Notes: generated from the letters alone by a model not told the origin. A stretch of DNA of 64,000 nt from Phialocephala subalpina (GCA_900073065.1 FJOG01000002.1:1644243-1708242); one strand, 5' to 3'. Shown: positions 11,237-23,131, numbered from the stretch's first letter. A program made the numbers and translations.

Positions 11237-12049
11237 CTAATTGACCTCCTCGATCTTCTTGGATGAAGAAGCCTCGCCCTCTTTCTCGTCGGCCTCCTCG
11301 AGCTCTGGCATCTCGTCGTCATCATCATCATCGTCCTCAGCCTCCTCCTCGCCAGCATCAGCTCCACCTCCCAGCTTGGAGAAGTCAATGCCACCGAAGT
11401 CGCCTCCACCACCCATCATTGAGCTCATGTCACCCATGCCGGGCATGCCACCCATACCGCCCATACCTCCTGAACCAATTATTAGCTTGTGCTGGTATTT
11501 ATTGCTCACTTCCACTTACCTAGGTCGTCTTCTGGAGCCTCGTTCTGCTCATCCTCATCAACCCACTTGTCGAAGTCGGTCTTCAAGAAATGGACCTTCT
11601 TCGCATCCTTCAAGAGTCTTGGCCAGAACTCCTCTTTCAGCTCCTTCTTCCGCAGAACCATCTCGACGTTCTTGGCAGTGTGATTAATCTTGCTCTCCTT
11701 CTCGTCAATCTCGGCGTAGAACTCAAGCTCGACATGGTAATCTCTCTTCAGGGAATCGGAGTGACCAGAGAAGGTGAGTCCTTGTGGCTTGAGCTGGAGC
11801 TTCAGGTTCGATGGCTTAACGTCGGGTACGGAGATCGTCAGGTAGATGAAGTTCTTGGCTTCGTCGGTCTTGCTGGATCGTTGAGCCCAAAGGACTGTCA
11901 AATATTAGTTATGCCTCTCTGCTACAATCAAGAATGGTTCTGCGAAGGCATGGGTGGCTGGTTTGCTTCTTCAGCGCTAGGCTGAAGCCTTCGGAGCTGA
12001 ATAGCTCCCGTGCAATGAGGAGAAGCTTACCTTCTGGAGTTGCGGCCAT
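11237..12049 (-). CDS. Hsp90 co-chaperone p23 (Wos2/Sba1 type)
   Basis: Exons 12031-12049, 11520-11894 and 11237-11469 (complement) give 208 aa. The first exon encodes only MAATPE plus one base, and the spliced start MAATPEVLWAQRSS is typical of p23. A CS domain follows with the conserved end FWPRLLKD and FDKWVDEDE. The tail is Gly/Met-rich (GGMGGMGGMPG), then DFSKLGG, then strongly acidic. It binds the ATP-bound closed form of Hsp90 and slows its cycle. It is divergent from VPS24, with 545 bp between the start codons. Confidence 0.95.
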
Positions 12050-12594
12050 GATTGATACTGGTGATGAAGGATCAAGAGTCGGCAAGGAAAGAGGTGCAAT
12101 TCAGTTTGTGGAAGAGTGTAGGGTGATGGTGGTGGAATGTAGAAATTGTTTGGGTTGATGGAAGTCGCTAACGAGAAGTTTGGGTGTGGGAGCTGCAGAA
12201 TACGGCGAGGGAAACAAGGCTGTTGGAAACTTTGCGAAAGGGAAAGAAGCTCAGCAATGGAGGCGGTCAAACAACCTCGCAAAGGGAGCAAAATTATGTC
12301 AAATAATTCAGAGCGAAGAGCAATTCGAATATGAAGTCCGAATTATGTTTCTACTTGGGAAAATGTGAATATTAATCAGATTCACCTCAATGCTCTCAAA
12401 GTCAATGTCTTCTTTGACCCCACGTTTTGAGGCGGCTCGTGCGTCACTGGTTCACGGTACGAATTAGTCGAAGCCAAGCCTACCACCTTGAAACCTACGA
12501 CGACCACAACTCGAACATCGCAGACTGTCTATTAAAAAGCCCTGATACCGGGATTCTGCAGCAGGGCACAGTCTCTGCAAACCTACGATTCAGG

Positions 12595-13331
12595 ATGGAG
12601 ACTCTCAAATCCATGTTCGTGAAGCCGGACCCGCAGGCACAAGTCAGTATCACAGCCCCGCGCTCAAGGCAGCACGACTAATTCAATGTCAGGTCAGGAA
12701 GTGCAACCAGCTCATACGCCAGAATACACGGAAGCTCGATCGCGATATTGCGAACATGAAGCTGGCGGAGAACAAGGCCCGAACCCTCATCATCCAAACC
12801 AACCGTCGAGCGCAGCGGAATCCAGGTCAAGCCAAGCAGGCCGAGAAGGATATTCGAGTCTTTGCTAGAGAGCTAGTGCGGACCAGGAAACAGCATAACA
12901 GACTGGTCACATCGAAGGCGCAGCTGAACAGTGTATCGATGCAGGTCACAGAGGCATTTGCGGTGCGGAAGATAGAGGGGAGCATCCGTTCGAGCGTGGG
13001 AATCATGAAGGATGTCAATACGCTTGTACGGTTACCGGAATTGACTGGGACGATGCGAGAGCTAAGTCAAGAGCTGATGAAAGCTGGCATTATTGAGGAG
13101 ATGGTGGGAGATAGTCTGCCCGATGAGTTGGAGGAGGAAGACGAGGAAGCAGAGTCTGAGGTCGATAGGGTTCTTGGGGAGATTCTAACAGACAAGATGT
13201 CGAAGGTGGGAGCTACACCAACGACCCCCACACCAGTACAACAAGAGCCTGTGGCAGAAGACGAGGACGAGGAAGATGCAGAGGCTATGTTAGACCAGAT
13301 GCGTGGCCGGCTGGAAGCACTAAAGAGTTGA
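12595..13331 (+). CDS. VPS24: ESCRT-III subunit Vps24 (CHMP3)
   Basis: Exons 12595-12642 and 12693-13331 give 228 aa. The spliced protein starts METLKSMFVKPDPQAQVRK and continues KCNQLIRQNTRKLDRDI, the hallmark of Snf7-family proteins of the Vps24 branch. A basic N-terminal helical half is followed by an acidic C-terminal half (DELEEEDEEAESEVD) and ends with a MIM1-like helix (AMLDQMRGRLEALKS) that would bind the Vps4 MIT domain. It acts at endosomes in multivesicular-body sorting and membrane scission. The intron has a GTCAGT donor and a TGTCAG acceptor. Confidence 0.95.
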
Positions 13332-13850
13332 GGGTTTGTCTGTACAGGAGTTTGGCGGATGGAATACGTTGAGGCGTTCCAGGAATTATCGTAGGGAATT
13401 TTCAGCTTGCAGTGCCTTTGAATGCATTTAGATTCCCCGTTGATTTTCGAGCATCTTTTATTGCGGGATCCTCGAAGGTTCTGGTTGCAATAGTACTACT
13501 TAATTCGAGGGACCTTGGTTCCAGAAGACGCTTCTTTTGGCCAACTTATACTTGCTTGAAAGCTGCAGCTTTGAAAGACCCACGAGGTTTAATACATTGG
13601 GAAAACAAATCACGTTCGTCCCTCGCTTCGCGTTTTCCTTCCTTCTTGTCGTTTACTTGACTGTCAGTCGAAGTTGAGCAGCAGCGTACCTTTGACTTCG
13701 CTTAGAATATATTTCTAGATCTATCCCACTCGATCTCAACACACAATCCCTTGTACCGCGTCTCAAACCTTCCTGAGCTTTTCAACACCTTGCCCATTGC
13801 CTCGACGCTGGCTACTTGCTGCTCCTGGCCACCGGCTCTGACGCGATACG
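13332..13850. other. Intergenic, promoter of the coiled-coil gene
   Basis: Contains the VPS24 3' region and presumed leader of the next gene. No other signal seen. Confidence 0.4.
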
Positions 13851-16392
13851 ATGTCCGATCCACGCAAGATCAATGAGAAGTAAGTTATCCCATACGCGCT
13901 CCTCCCTTCAACCTTGTTTGAATTCTTACGTGTCACAGGGCGCCTGCCAAAATCCCAGCTCTCGTAGGTGATTTAGCCACACCAAAACATAGACCAAGCG
14001 GCCGTCACCTCGTCACTGCAGACGGATCGCCCCTTCCAAAATCAGCCATGAGATCGTTCTCGGCCAGCCCTGCTCCCGCCCGAAGAGGCCGGAAACCCAT
14101 CTTCAGCACCCAAAATAAGGAAGGAACAATGTCCAACGTTACACCTATCAAGGAAGGAACCCCCCCGATGTACCGATCTGTTTCAGCTTCGATGGCAAAG
14201 CACACTCCTCACAGCGTTAAAAGAAGCCATGCCGACCGGGAGATTACAAATAGCGACGAAGAGCTCAGTGCCAAGCGACAGCCGCCACCCAAGAGGCAGG
14301 AGAAGAGCCACTCTAGTCACAAGGAGACCGGATTCTGGAAGTATGCTGAAGATGTTCATATTGGGCATCATACCGACTGGTCTGAAGTTAAAGTATGGGC
14401 AAATGTCAATGGTGAGTGTGTCCTCTGCTTGACCTTCTTCACATACATTACAATGTTCCAGCGGCTCTAGGACAATATCGTCGATCCCAGTGTCACTAGA
14501 AGATGTACTGATATGAAATGCAGGTGGAGGCATTCTCATCGTCCGAGCAAAGAAGGACAAGACAGCACCAGATGTAGTTGCAAAGGCTTGGCCAAAGGAG
14601 TTCCGTTTCGATTCAAAGAAGATTAGCCTGTATTTGGCTCTGGAGAAGGTCGAAATCAAGCTTGAGATTGCTAAATACTTCACCGGTACGTCTCAACTCC
14701 GATTCATCTACCCTCATGAATGTCCCATTTTTCCTGGAACATTCTTCTGTATCGAACTGCGTTACTAGTACCGAAGTAGGAGACCTCGATAAAGCTACCA
14801 AGGAGACCAAGAGAGACCTTATCCTCGAATATCTTGCGGCAAAGCACGAAGGAAGACAGGTCCGAATAATTACCGAGCAAAGCCCAGGTGCCGAAGCTAT
14901 TCCAGACATTCGAGTTGGCAGCCATCGACACTATGGTACTCTTGCTAGTGTCTACGCGTTCGTAAGCAATGGGCACGTCCGCTTTCGGCTCCATGAGGAT
15001 GAAATTCGGCTCCAATGCGGGCTACTCCTTCCTAAGATGGCGGTCGACTATTATGATATTGCCTTCTCATTGGAGTACCAGTATTGCAAGCCGGAAGACG
15101 CCAAAGACTACATCAAGGGGGCGTTGACCAAGTTAGAATGTCCCGAGCCTGATGGGACATTGTCGACCGATGGAAATGGAGCATTCCCGACAAAGCCACT
15201 TGATGTCATTCTAGGTGCCGAAGAGGATGAAGGAATGATCCACGCTCTCCTCGACTTTGAGAATGCTGGCAAGCGACTGAAGGCTGAGACCGAGAAGCGT
15301 GAGGAGGCTCTTTCAAACCGGCATGCTGGTCTGACGAAGGAGAAGGAGAACCTCATCTTGCAGCAGAAAGTCTTGGACAAGAGAGAGAAGGATCTGCACA
15401 AGCTTGCGAAAGTCCTGGAAGACAAGGAACAATTTCTGAACGGCGAGGAGAAGCGTCTGAAGGAGCAGCTTGAAACTCTCGAGGAAAAGGAGCAGATGCT
15501 GAAGGAGCAAGAGGATCGCCAAACCAAAGTCCAAATGTCCCTGGATCAGCGGAAGATTGACCTTGACAACGAACGAGACCAACAAGTTAGCCGCGGTATC
15601 GAGATTGACAGACAGCAAGCAGATGTCCAGCGACGAGAAGCCAACCTGGATCGTGAGGATCGAGAAGCTGCAGCTATCGCCAACAGTGACGAGTTGACAA
15701 GAATACGAGATAAGTACGACATTCTCGAGGGGATCGTGAAGCAGAGGGAGGATTTCATTAAGGAGAAGGAAGCTGAGAGGAACGACCTGGCAAAGACTCT
15801 CAGAGCCAAGGAAGAGGAAATCACCGCTAATGGAGACGAACTTACAGCCAAGAACAACGAGAATGTTGAACTCAAGACTCAAAAGGACAATCTCGCCAAG
15901 GAACTCGCTATCTACAAGAATCCAATCCATCTACGACTTGACCACGGCCTCACCTTTGAGAACAGCTTCACCAAGCTTCACGACGAGAACCCCAACGCCG
16001 GCATGTTTGTGGAGGATAGAAAGAAGAGCGTCGTAGGAAAAGGACGTTATGCAGACTTGAAGTTCTTAGCCTACCGCACTCTCCAATTCCCAGCCGTCAA
16101 GGTAGATGGTACTTTGATTCAGGTATGTGTGGTCTTTTACTACGTTCTCGCGTCCTAGGAATAATGTCCCTGTATTCCTGGGACATTATCCTGGCGGTAG
16201 AGAAGATATATGCTAATTTGCATGCAGAGCGGCTTCGATTATGGCGGTTTCAAGTTCTCTGTCTACGAGAAGGATGGACTCATTAAGATGGTTCAAGATC
16301 TTCAGCCGGGTATGCTGCGTCAGCAAGACGGTCAGGTTCTCATCACCTACTCGTGCCTGAAGCAGGAACCGAAGCAGAACATTGTCATTTAA
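13851..16392 (+). CDS. Large coiled-coil hypothetical protein
   Basis: Exons 13851-13879, 13939-14411, 14524-14685, 14780-16122 and 16228-16392 give 723 aa (the acceptor before exon 4 could also be at 14776, adding one Val). Residues about 1-145 are basic and disordered, with Ser/Arg motifs. A folded block follows (FWKYAEDVHIGHH ... GGGILIVRAKKDK). The centre (roughly residues 380-590) is a long heptad-rich coiled coil of Lys/Glu/Gln/Leu. The C-terminus is a compact block, SGFDYGGFKFSVYEKDG. I do not recognise the family; a structural or nuclear scaffold role would be a guess. The last intron carries a strong inverted repeat. Confidence 0.75.
16161..16189. repeat. 10-bp perfect inverted repeat inside an intron
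   Basis: ATAATGTCCC (16161-16170) and GGGACATTAT (16180-16189) flank a 9-nt loop. With a one-base bulge the stem extends into AGGA/TCCT. It sits within the last intron (16123-16227) of the coiled-coil gene. Confidence 0.8.
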
Positions 16393-17445
16393 GCGTGAGG
16401 ATGGACGGTTGTCAATGGGGCGGATTGTGATCACAAATGTACTGAATAGTGTGGGACTTTGATATTACTGAGAGAACTTCTTTGACACTACTGAGAAGAA
16501 TTCTCGAGTCAAGGGCGCTCCTGAGCTCAACCTCTCTGAAGCCAGTTCGATTGTAGCCTACCTAATTACCTTGTCGATAGAATACAGTAAAGCCATACAC
16601 CTTCAAAGTAATTGCTTCGTCATTGGCACCTTGTATGAAAAACCGGCACATCAAAGTTCGGAACATTCAAAAATCATCTTCGAATTAAGCTTCACAGCCG
16701 AACCGAGAAAGCAAAATGAACTCTTGCATTTCCATGAAACGCTTCTCAGAAGTTCATTGCAAAGTAATCTGGATTCTGATGCATTGCATTACGCTCACTT
16801 CTAACTCTTTAAAACCATACTCCTCGCCTTTATGATGCCGCCAGCTTTTGCAAGAAAAAAGTGAATGCTGAGCTCGGGCTGAGATCCTTTGACCTTTTTT
16901 CTCACATGCACGCAACTTTTCAGTACAGCCATCTTCTCTTCCCCACACTCTAATCATGTAGGAAATTGCATGAAGAGGGCGGTGAATCCTGATATCCTTT
17001 GACCTCTTCCTTTCACCTTTGACCAGCTTGTTGCTAGAAACTTCCACTTTCCTCCGCAATGACTTCGGTATTATCTCAGACGTCATTTAGCGTCCCCATC
17101 TTGAGCTTGTCCCCTCAGGTGTCAACTAGCGGTTGCACTTTGGGACTGCCTCCTAAGGCGTCAACGTCCTCTACCACGACCGACTCAGCATAAGCGACCT
17201 GTTCTTATCGCTCATTGGCCACCCTTCTCCCATACACTCTCGTTGGCGTCGAGCTAAATTGGAGGCAAGCAGATCACGACCTGCGTCCTTTTGTCTATAA
17301 AAGAAAGTCCTTTCGAACCGGACTTTCCTCAAACCTCAAACCTTCTTGACTCCAAGTTCCCAAACCTCTTCGATCCGCGTCGATCTTCTTGTCTTGTACA
17401 ACCCCTTCAACAAAACCACCCCCTCATCAAGACACAGTCCTCACA
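16393..17445. other. Long promoter region of the secreted-protein pair
   Basis: No gene. Short direct repeats are visible: ATCCTTTGACCT at 16884-16895 and 16994-17005 with a partial third copy (CCTTTGACC) at 17016-17024, and CCTCAGGTGTCAAC (17113-17126) against CCTAAGGCGTCAAC (17152-17165). They may be regulator sites for the gene at 17446. Confidence 0.5.
17296..17303 (+). promoter_or_regulatory. TATA box of first secreted-protein gene
   Basis: TATAAAAG lies 143 bp before the start codon at 17446, followed by a pyrimidine-rich leader with CAA/CTC tracts, as in strongly expressed fungal genes. Confidence 0.55.
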
Positions 17446-18302
17446 ATGGCTCTCTCAACTGCCTCAAAGGCCACCGCCCTCGTGGTTGGTCTCTTCCTGG
17501 TAAGTCTCACCTTTGCCTTGCCAATATCGACGCGCCAATTGAGGCTAACACGGCTCTCCAGGCTCTTAGAGTCAACGCTGCCGCCATCGGTGAACAAGGC
17601 GCGTTCGGTATGACCAAGTACAAGGGATACGCTGAGGGTGTCTTGGCCGTCAAGGGTACTCTCTCCGGTGTCGACATTGAGATGAACGGTACTATGCAAG
17701 TGAGTTTCGCCCAATCTTATCCGATAACGCGTTCGATCTAACAGTGCTCAGGAAATTTTCGCCCAGTTCGCCAAGGAGAACCCCGAAGTCGAAGTCAACG
17801 TTGCTAAGGCCAACACTACCCTCGCCGCTCGTGGTGCTGAGAACAAGATCAGTAGCCATGGTCGCGTGTATACATTCAAGAAATTCAAACTGATGAATCA
17901 AACAGGCCGACATCAACTGCTGCCCCAAGGATCCTTTCGGCTGGGTTGGCGGCAACTCTCAGACTATCGAAGAAGGCATCGACTACCTCAACCATGTCCA
18001 GGCTCGTTGCGGTGTCAGCGCTCGCTCCTGCGTTCGTGTCAGCTGCTCTTACAATGCTGGTATCTACCTCTGCAACGACGTACGTACCTTCATGCCCCTT
18101 CTGTCGTGTCATAAATGCTAATTGAGAACAGAACTACTACGACATCTTCCCTGCTTGCCCCTACATCGCATCCTACGCTCAAGATCTCGTCAATGATTGC
18201 TCTACCTGGGAGACCGATGGTTTCTTCAGCCAATGGGTCTCTTGCGGACAAGAGTTCGATACTGATCGCTACAATGTCATCGTTCACAGCGACAATTGCT
18301 GA
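17446..18302 (+). CDS. Small Cys-rich secreted protein, copy 1 (KP4-like pattern)
   Basis: Exons 17446-17499, 17562-17699, 17752-17865, 17906-18079 and 18132-18302 give 216 aa. The N-terminus is a signal peptide (hydrophobic ALVVGLFLALRV, likely cut after VNA). A pro-like region with NGTM and NTT glycosylation sites follows. The C-terminal domain starts DINCCPKDPFG and has an ordered Cys pattern with SCVRVSCSY, GIYLCND and YNVIV...C. The layout resembles fungal secreted proteins of the KP4-like type, but I cannot prove the family. Role unknown; effector or antimicrobial functions are only possibilities. The donor of intron 3 has moved relative to copy 2: the position matching the copy 2 donor reads AT instead of GT, so I use GTGTAT at 17866, giving a 40-nt intron and six extra residues. 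Confidence 0.8.
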
Positions 18303-19062
18303 ACAGTGAATATCGACGATGGAATGCTTCCGGTTGCCTTGACACGCGTCGTGGGTAGCCTTTGCACGGGAGTCAGCCACATGTCTTTTCATTGTCATTG
18401 GGACCGTAGTACTTTGGGGAGAGATCAAGGGGAGTTGACCATGAGTCCACATGAGCCCAATTGATAATGCGTACTTGCTTTTATAAAAATGCATGGACCT
18501 TCCATCCACAATTTGACCAAGTTCATCCTACCGTGACCTTTGCCTGCAAGATATTGTCTCCTATGCTTTCGGCGTCGCGTTCTCAGTGAGGCACTCACAT
18601 GCTTGCACGTCCCATAATTCCTGAATTCAGGACAATATGTTTCCGTTGCTTCAATCTTGATACGTTTCGATGGGAACCCTCTGCCAGGGACGTAGCCATA
18701 AATCTTTCCATATGGGGAAAATGCTAGGCAATCGCTCACTTATCTGAAGAGAGGTGACAACCAATAATTTTGCGTCTCGCTTTTGCCATAGGAATGATTA
18801 AATCTTCCATAATTCACTCTTATTTTAATTCCTTCCGTATGACTTCATGGTGAAGGCTGGTCTCGGAGTATCTTTCGTCGCTGCCGAAGTTGTAAGCGTC
18901 TCCGTCCAAGAAGCTCTTCTTCCTTAAAAGCCTTCAACCTCCGCGACCCACAACACCTCCTCCATCCACAGTCAACTTCAACAACGTCACACAAGTCCAA
19001 GTCCACGTCCACATCCTGGCCAATACAATCTCCCTTCGTCAAAACCCATAGAAGTACTAGCC
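18303..19062. other. Spacer between the two secreted-protein paralogues
   Basis: A minus ORF at 18425-18739 shows no known motif and I treat it as chance. The last 200 bases would be promoter for copy 2. Confidence 0.4.
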
Positions 19063-20168
19063 ATGGCTCTCTCAAAGGCTTCGCAAACCATTACACTCAT
19101 CCTTGCTCTTCTCCTCGTAACCACCTCTCTGCCGCTCACACCATAGCTCGAAGTTGACAAAAGCAACTTCTAGGCCTTTAGTGTCAATACCGCCTCAGCT
19201 GCAGCTCCCTTCGGCATAGCAAAGTATGAAGGATACACAGAAGGTGTCCTAGGAATTAATGGCACCATCTTCGGCGTCGAAGTCGAAAGTAAGCAACCTT
19301 TTCTTTGTCTGGCCGCGTTCACACTGCTGCATCGAGTTCCCCGAGCAGAGCCTCACCGACCTTGCCGCTTAAATCTTGCAGAAGCACCATGCTAATTCGT
19401 CGTAGTGTACGGTACCATGGAGGTAACATCTGCCCCACGACCTTGGAACAATCCCGAGCTCTTCATTCGGCCTTGAAACTGACAACGTCCAGCAAATCTT
19501 CGAACAGTTCGCCAAGGAGCATCCCGAAGTTGAACTCGACTTCAAGAACGAGACCGCTGCCACCTCTCGTGCCACTCGCGGCGTAGACAACAAGGTGAGC
19601 AGCCAGGACTGTCTGCAAAACTGAACCCCAAAGCTGACATATGAAATAGGCAGACCTGAATTGCTGCCCAAAGGATCCCTTCGGTGAGTCGACATCTCGG
19701 AGCAATATTCTTCTTTCTCTTTATCCTGAGTCTTGGAAGCCGCGTTCCACGGAATTTTACAATGAAGAGAATAGGAATGCTGACTCTGAATTGTTTTTTT
19801 TAGGCTGGACTGGAGCCGCCGTTAAGACAATCGAAGATGGTATCTGGTACCCGCAACATGTAAATGCCCTCTGCACCGTCGGCAAGAGATCTTGCGTCCG
19901 AGTCAGCTGTTCATACAGGGCCGGCATCTATCTCTGCAATGATGTACGCTTACGCTACTCCTTTTGCCTGACGCGTGCTAATTAAGAACAGAATTACTAT
20001 GATATCGCACCAAACTGCGTCTACATTGCATCGTACGCCCAAGATCTCATCAACTCATGCCCTTCTAGGCTATGGAATGGCAAACGTTGGTATGATGCAG
20101 TCTGCGGACAGGAGTTCGATACGGATAATTATAATGTCATCGTTCATTATGCCAATGAAGGTTGCTGA
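19063..20168 (+). CDS. Small Cys-rich secreted protein, copy 2 (KP4-like pattern)
   Basis: Exons 19063-19116, 19174-19288, 19406-19422, 19493-19594, 19650-19683, 19804-19943 and 19992-20168 give 212 aa. It aligns end to end with copy 1: same MALS...LLL signal exon of exactly 54 nt, FAKE-PEVE, LNCCPKDPFG, KRSCVRVSCSY, GIYLCND and EFDTDNYNVIV, with the same Cys order. Four introns share positions with copy 1. Two are extra: one within the GVEVE-M codon (19289-19405, 117 nt) and one within the PFG glycine codon (19684-19803, 120 nt), both about twice the usual intron length here. Exon 3 is only 17 nt. All reading phases close, so it looks intact. Confidence 0.78.
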
Positions 20169-20492
20169 GGCAGAGAGCGATAAGCAACGATAACCGGTGG
20201 CAGCGATGCGCCTCAAAGGTAGCTATTTGCTTGGAAGATTGTGGATGCTTGGTTTTTCTTCGGGATAAGTTTACCTTTCATTCATCAGTTGGAGTGAAAC
20301 AAGGGGAACGGGCTCAAGTACCTAGGAAGGAAAGGCTTTGAGTTACCGAGAATCTGCGCGTTGCTTTTCCCATCATAGAATGCATGGAATTTCAATCCCA
20401 CACTTCTCCATCTTCGAACAAGGCGAGAGATCTTCCTAAGAGCATCGTTCGATGCTTTGCATTTCTTGATAGTCTTTATAACGCATCTGCAA

Positions 20493-21053
20493 TCATGCCT
20501 TCTTCATGAAGTCCATCAAATCAAATCTAGACCCAGAGGTACTAGCTGTGTTTTTCTGGGCCAATATTGCTGCCAGTCCACCCTTCCTCGTCTTTGCTCG
20601 TTTCTTACTGCTAGAGTTCGTGGACGGGGTGTTCGTCGAAGGGCTTGCAGATGTGCCCAATTGATCTGCTGATTTGTAGATCGAAGCAGCCACTGTGTGT
20701 CTTTTCACTGCTGGAGGAGCTTTGGCACGCTCTCGAGTCTTTCTCCCACATGTCCCACACTCATATGCAATGACTCTCGACTGTACCGGACGACGTAATG
20801 ACTTCCCTGCCTTTGAAGCTCTTGATCGCTCGGAATGACTCTCCAATGTGCCCTCCCAACCTGCCAGCATTAAACTACCACAGGATCCACATGCTGGCCT
20901 CTGTTGTGCGTCACTCTGGTCGATTTGATTGTCGAACTTCAGAGCGTTGCATCGCGACATCAGGTGTCTGGATGTCTCTGGAGCAGTCGCTGCGAGGAGA
21001 TGGGCCGAGTCGTTCAAATATCGCAGACGCGCCGATAATTCTGGAGATCCCAT
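20493..21053 (-). CDS. RNase P/MRP subunit, Rpr2/Rpp21/Snm1 family
   Basis: 186 aa from ATG 21053; the open frame extends further but the family start matches MGSPELSARLRYLNDSAHLL. Features are the N-terminal helix, then a zinc ribbon with CGSC and CGTC pairs about 45 residues apart (ACGSCGSLMLAGW ... YECGTCGRKTRERA). A basic Ser/Thr/Lys tail follows (SSKKRAKTRKGG). These proteins are subunits of ribonuclease P or MRP, which process tRNA and rRNA precursors in the nucleus. Rpr2 and Snm1 cannot be told apart here. It is divergent from DBR1, with 280 bp between the start codons. Confidence 0.8.
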   Translation of the reverse strand: MGSPELSARLRYLNDSAHLLAATAPETSRHLMSRCNALKFDNQIDQSDAQQRPACGSCGSLMLAGWEGTLESHSERSRASKAGKSLRRPVQSRVIAYECGTCGRKTRERAKAPPAVKRHTVAASIYKSADQLGTSASPSTNTPSTNSSSKKRAKTRKGGLAAILAQKNTASTSGSRFDLMDFMKKA

Positions 21054-21333
21054 GGCTGCAGATTCGCATCCGAAGCTGTTCGGTGCATGTCGTGAGTACG
21101 CGTAGTGTCTGCTGCAAAAATGATGAGGTTGAAAAGCCGAAGCGATGTCGAAAGAATTTTGAGCTTGCGACGGGAAGGCTACTTTCATCGAAACAAACCA
21201 TCACAACTCCCAGTTGCCCCAACTCTCCGGGAACCCTTCTTTTCAGCAATTGCGTGTCTTCGGAGAAAGCCAAATACGATGTGATTCTACACTGTCTGCG
21301 CAAACCCCGCATTTTCGAAGAGAAGTCGCAACG

Positions 21334-23131
21334 ATGAACCCCGCACTGGAAGAGGCACAAGGCTTGCGAATTGCTGTGGAAGGCTGCGTAAGTTTTTAAC
21401 TGCCTCAAACATATGCTACTATCATCGAACATCTTCTAAGAATTACGATAGGGCCATGGCACACTCAATGCGATATACGCTGCAGTAGACAAAGCTTGTG
21501 AAGCTCGAGGTTGGGATGGGGTAGATCTTCTCATTATTGGAGGAGACTTCCAGGTATGCCCTTTCTTTGCAGAACGTTCATTTCACTGACAGATATAGGC
21601 AGTTCGTAATGCCTCTGACTTGACAGTTATGGCATGTCCTATCAAATATCGCGAAATTGGGGACTTCCATGCATATTATGGCGGAACTGCAAAGGCTCCT
21701 TATCTCACCATATTCGTTGGAGGCAATCATGAAGCGAGCAGTCATCTCTGGGAGCTGTTTTATGGTGGATGGGCTGCACCGAATATCTACTACATGGGAG
21801 CGGCCAACGTTGTCCGGGTGGGAGGCGTCCGTATCGCTGGCATGTCTGGAATCTGGAAAGGCTACAACTATCGGAAGACACATTACGAGCGGTTACCATA
21901 CAGTCAAGAAGACGTCAGGTCAATATACCATGTCCGGGAAATTGACACCAGGAAGCTACTCCAGCTGAAGACTCAAGTGGATATCGGTATTAGCCACGAC
22001 TGGCCCAAAGCCATCGAAAAGCACGGCAAAGAGAGAGATTTGTATAGGATGAAGCCCGATTTTGAGCAGGAGTCAAAAGACGGTACATTAGGTAGTGAAG
22101 CAGCAGCATATGTTATGGATCGTCTGAGGCCTCCGTACTGGTTTGCAGCACATATGCATTGCAAATTCCCTGCTATCAAAACCTACGACGATACTGCACC
22201 GAACGATGGCCCTTTTCCGAGCACAATAGACGCAGCAGGACCAGAGGTTGCGAACGGAATATCACTTCCGCACAATGCGGACGAAATCGACCTTGATATG
22301 GATGAAGATGAACCTGCACCACAGAAACCAGTAGCTACGAACGGCGGTGTGGCTGCAGCCAACACGGACGAGATTATGTTGCACGACGACGAGGACGGCG
22401 AAACTACTACACAAGCACCTCCTTCAGCGGTCCCTTTAGACGTTCGCGCTCAGCTGCCAGCAGCCTTTGCACGACCGAATACTCCTCCCTTTCGGCTTCG
22501 GGCTGGTCAACCAGTGCCGTCAACAATCCCCAATAAGACTGTTCGGTTTCTTGCTCTGGACAAATGTTTACCTGGCCGCAGGTTCCTTCAGCTTCTTGAG
22601 GTGAAGCCTTACTCAGGACCAGAGTCTTCTTCACAATCAAATTCAACCATTAGGATCAAGGCCAAGTTCGAGTATGATCCGGAGTGGCTAGCAATAACTA
22701 GAGTCTTTGCTCCTAGTATTATTCTTGGAAAGAAGACTGCCAAGACACCAGATGATCGTGGTGAGGCTTACTATCGATCACGCATCGAGAAAGAGCTGGA
22801 GTGGGTTGACGAGAACATTGTCAAGGTCGGCAAGCTGGAGATCCCAGAAAATTTTGTGCTCACAGCTCCACCTTTTGTGGTGGGAACGCCCGAAATCGTG
22901 CAAGAGGGACCCGTGGAATACGACAATCCTCAAATGCAACAGTTCTGTGATCTTGTGGGCATCGAGAACAAGTTCACGGCAACTCAAGAAGAACGGGAGC
23001 AGCGGATGCGAGACGCACCTCCACCTGCAGAAGAACGACGCGACGGAGGGTTTGGCAGGGGCGGTAGAGGTCGTGGCGGTAACCGGGGAAGAGGACGGGG
23101 TCGCGGTAGAGGTCGAGGAGGGCGATGGTAA
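21334..23131 (+). CDS. DBR1: Lariat debranching enzyme Dbr1
   Basis: Exons 21334-21387, 21452-21553 and 21599-23131 give 562 aa. The metallophosphoesterase motifs are in order: EGCGHG (with the Cys that replaces the usual Asp in Dbr1), GGDFQ, GGNHE, SHDWP and AHMHCKF. It then has the Dbr1 C-terminal domain (TVRFLALDKCLPGRRFLQLLE). It hydrolyses the 2'-5' bond of intron lariats in the nucleus. Unusually, the last 28 residues are an RG-rich tail (GGFGRGGRGRGGNRGRGRGR...), a form known from RNA-binding proteins. Both introns are GT-AG. Confidence 0.95.
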
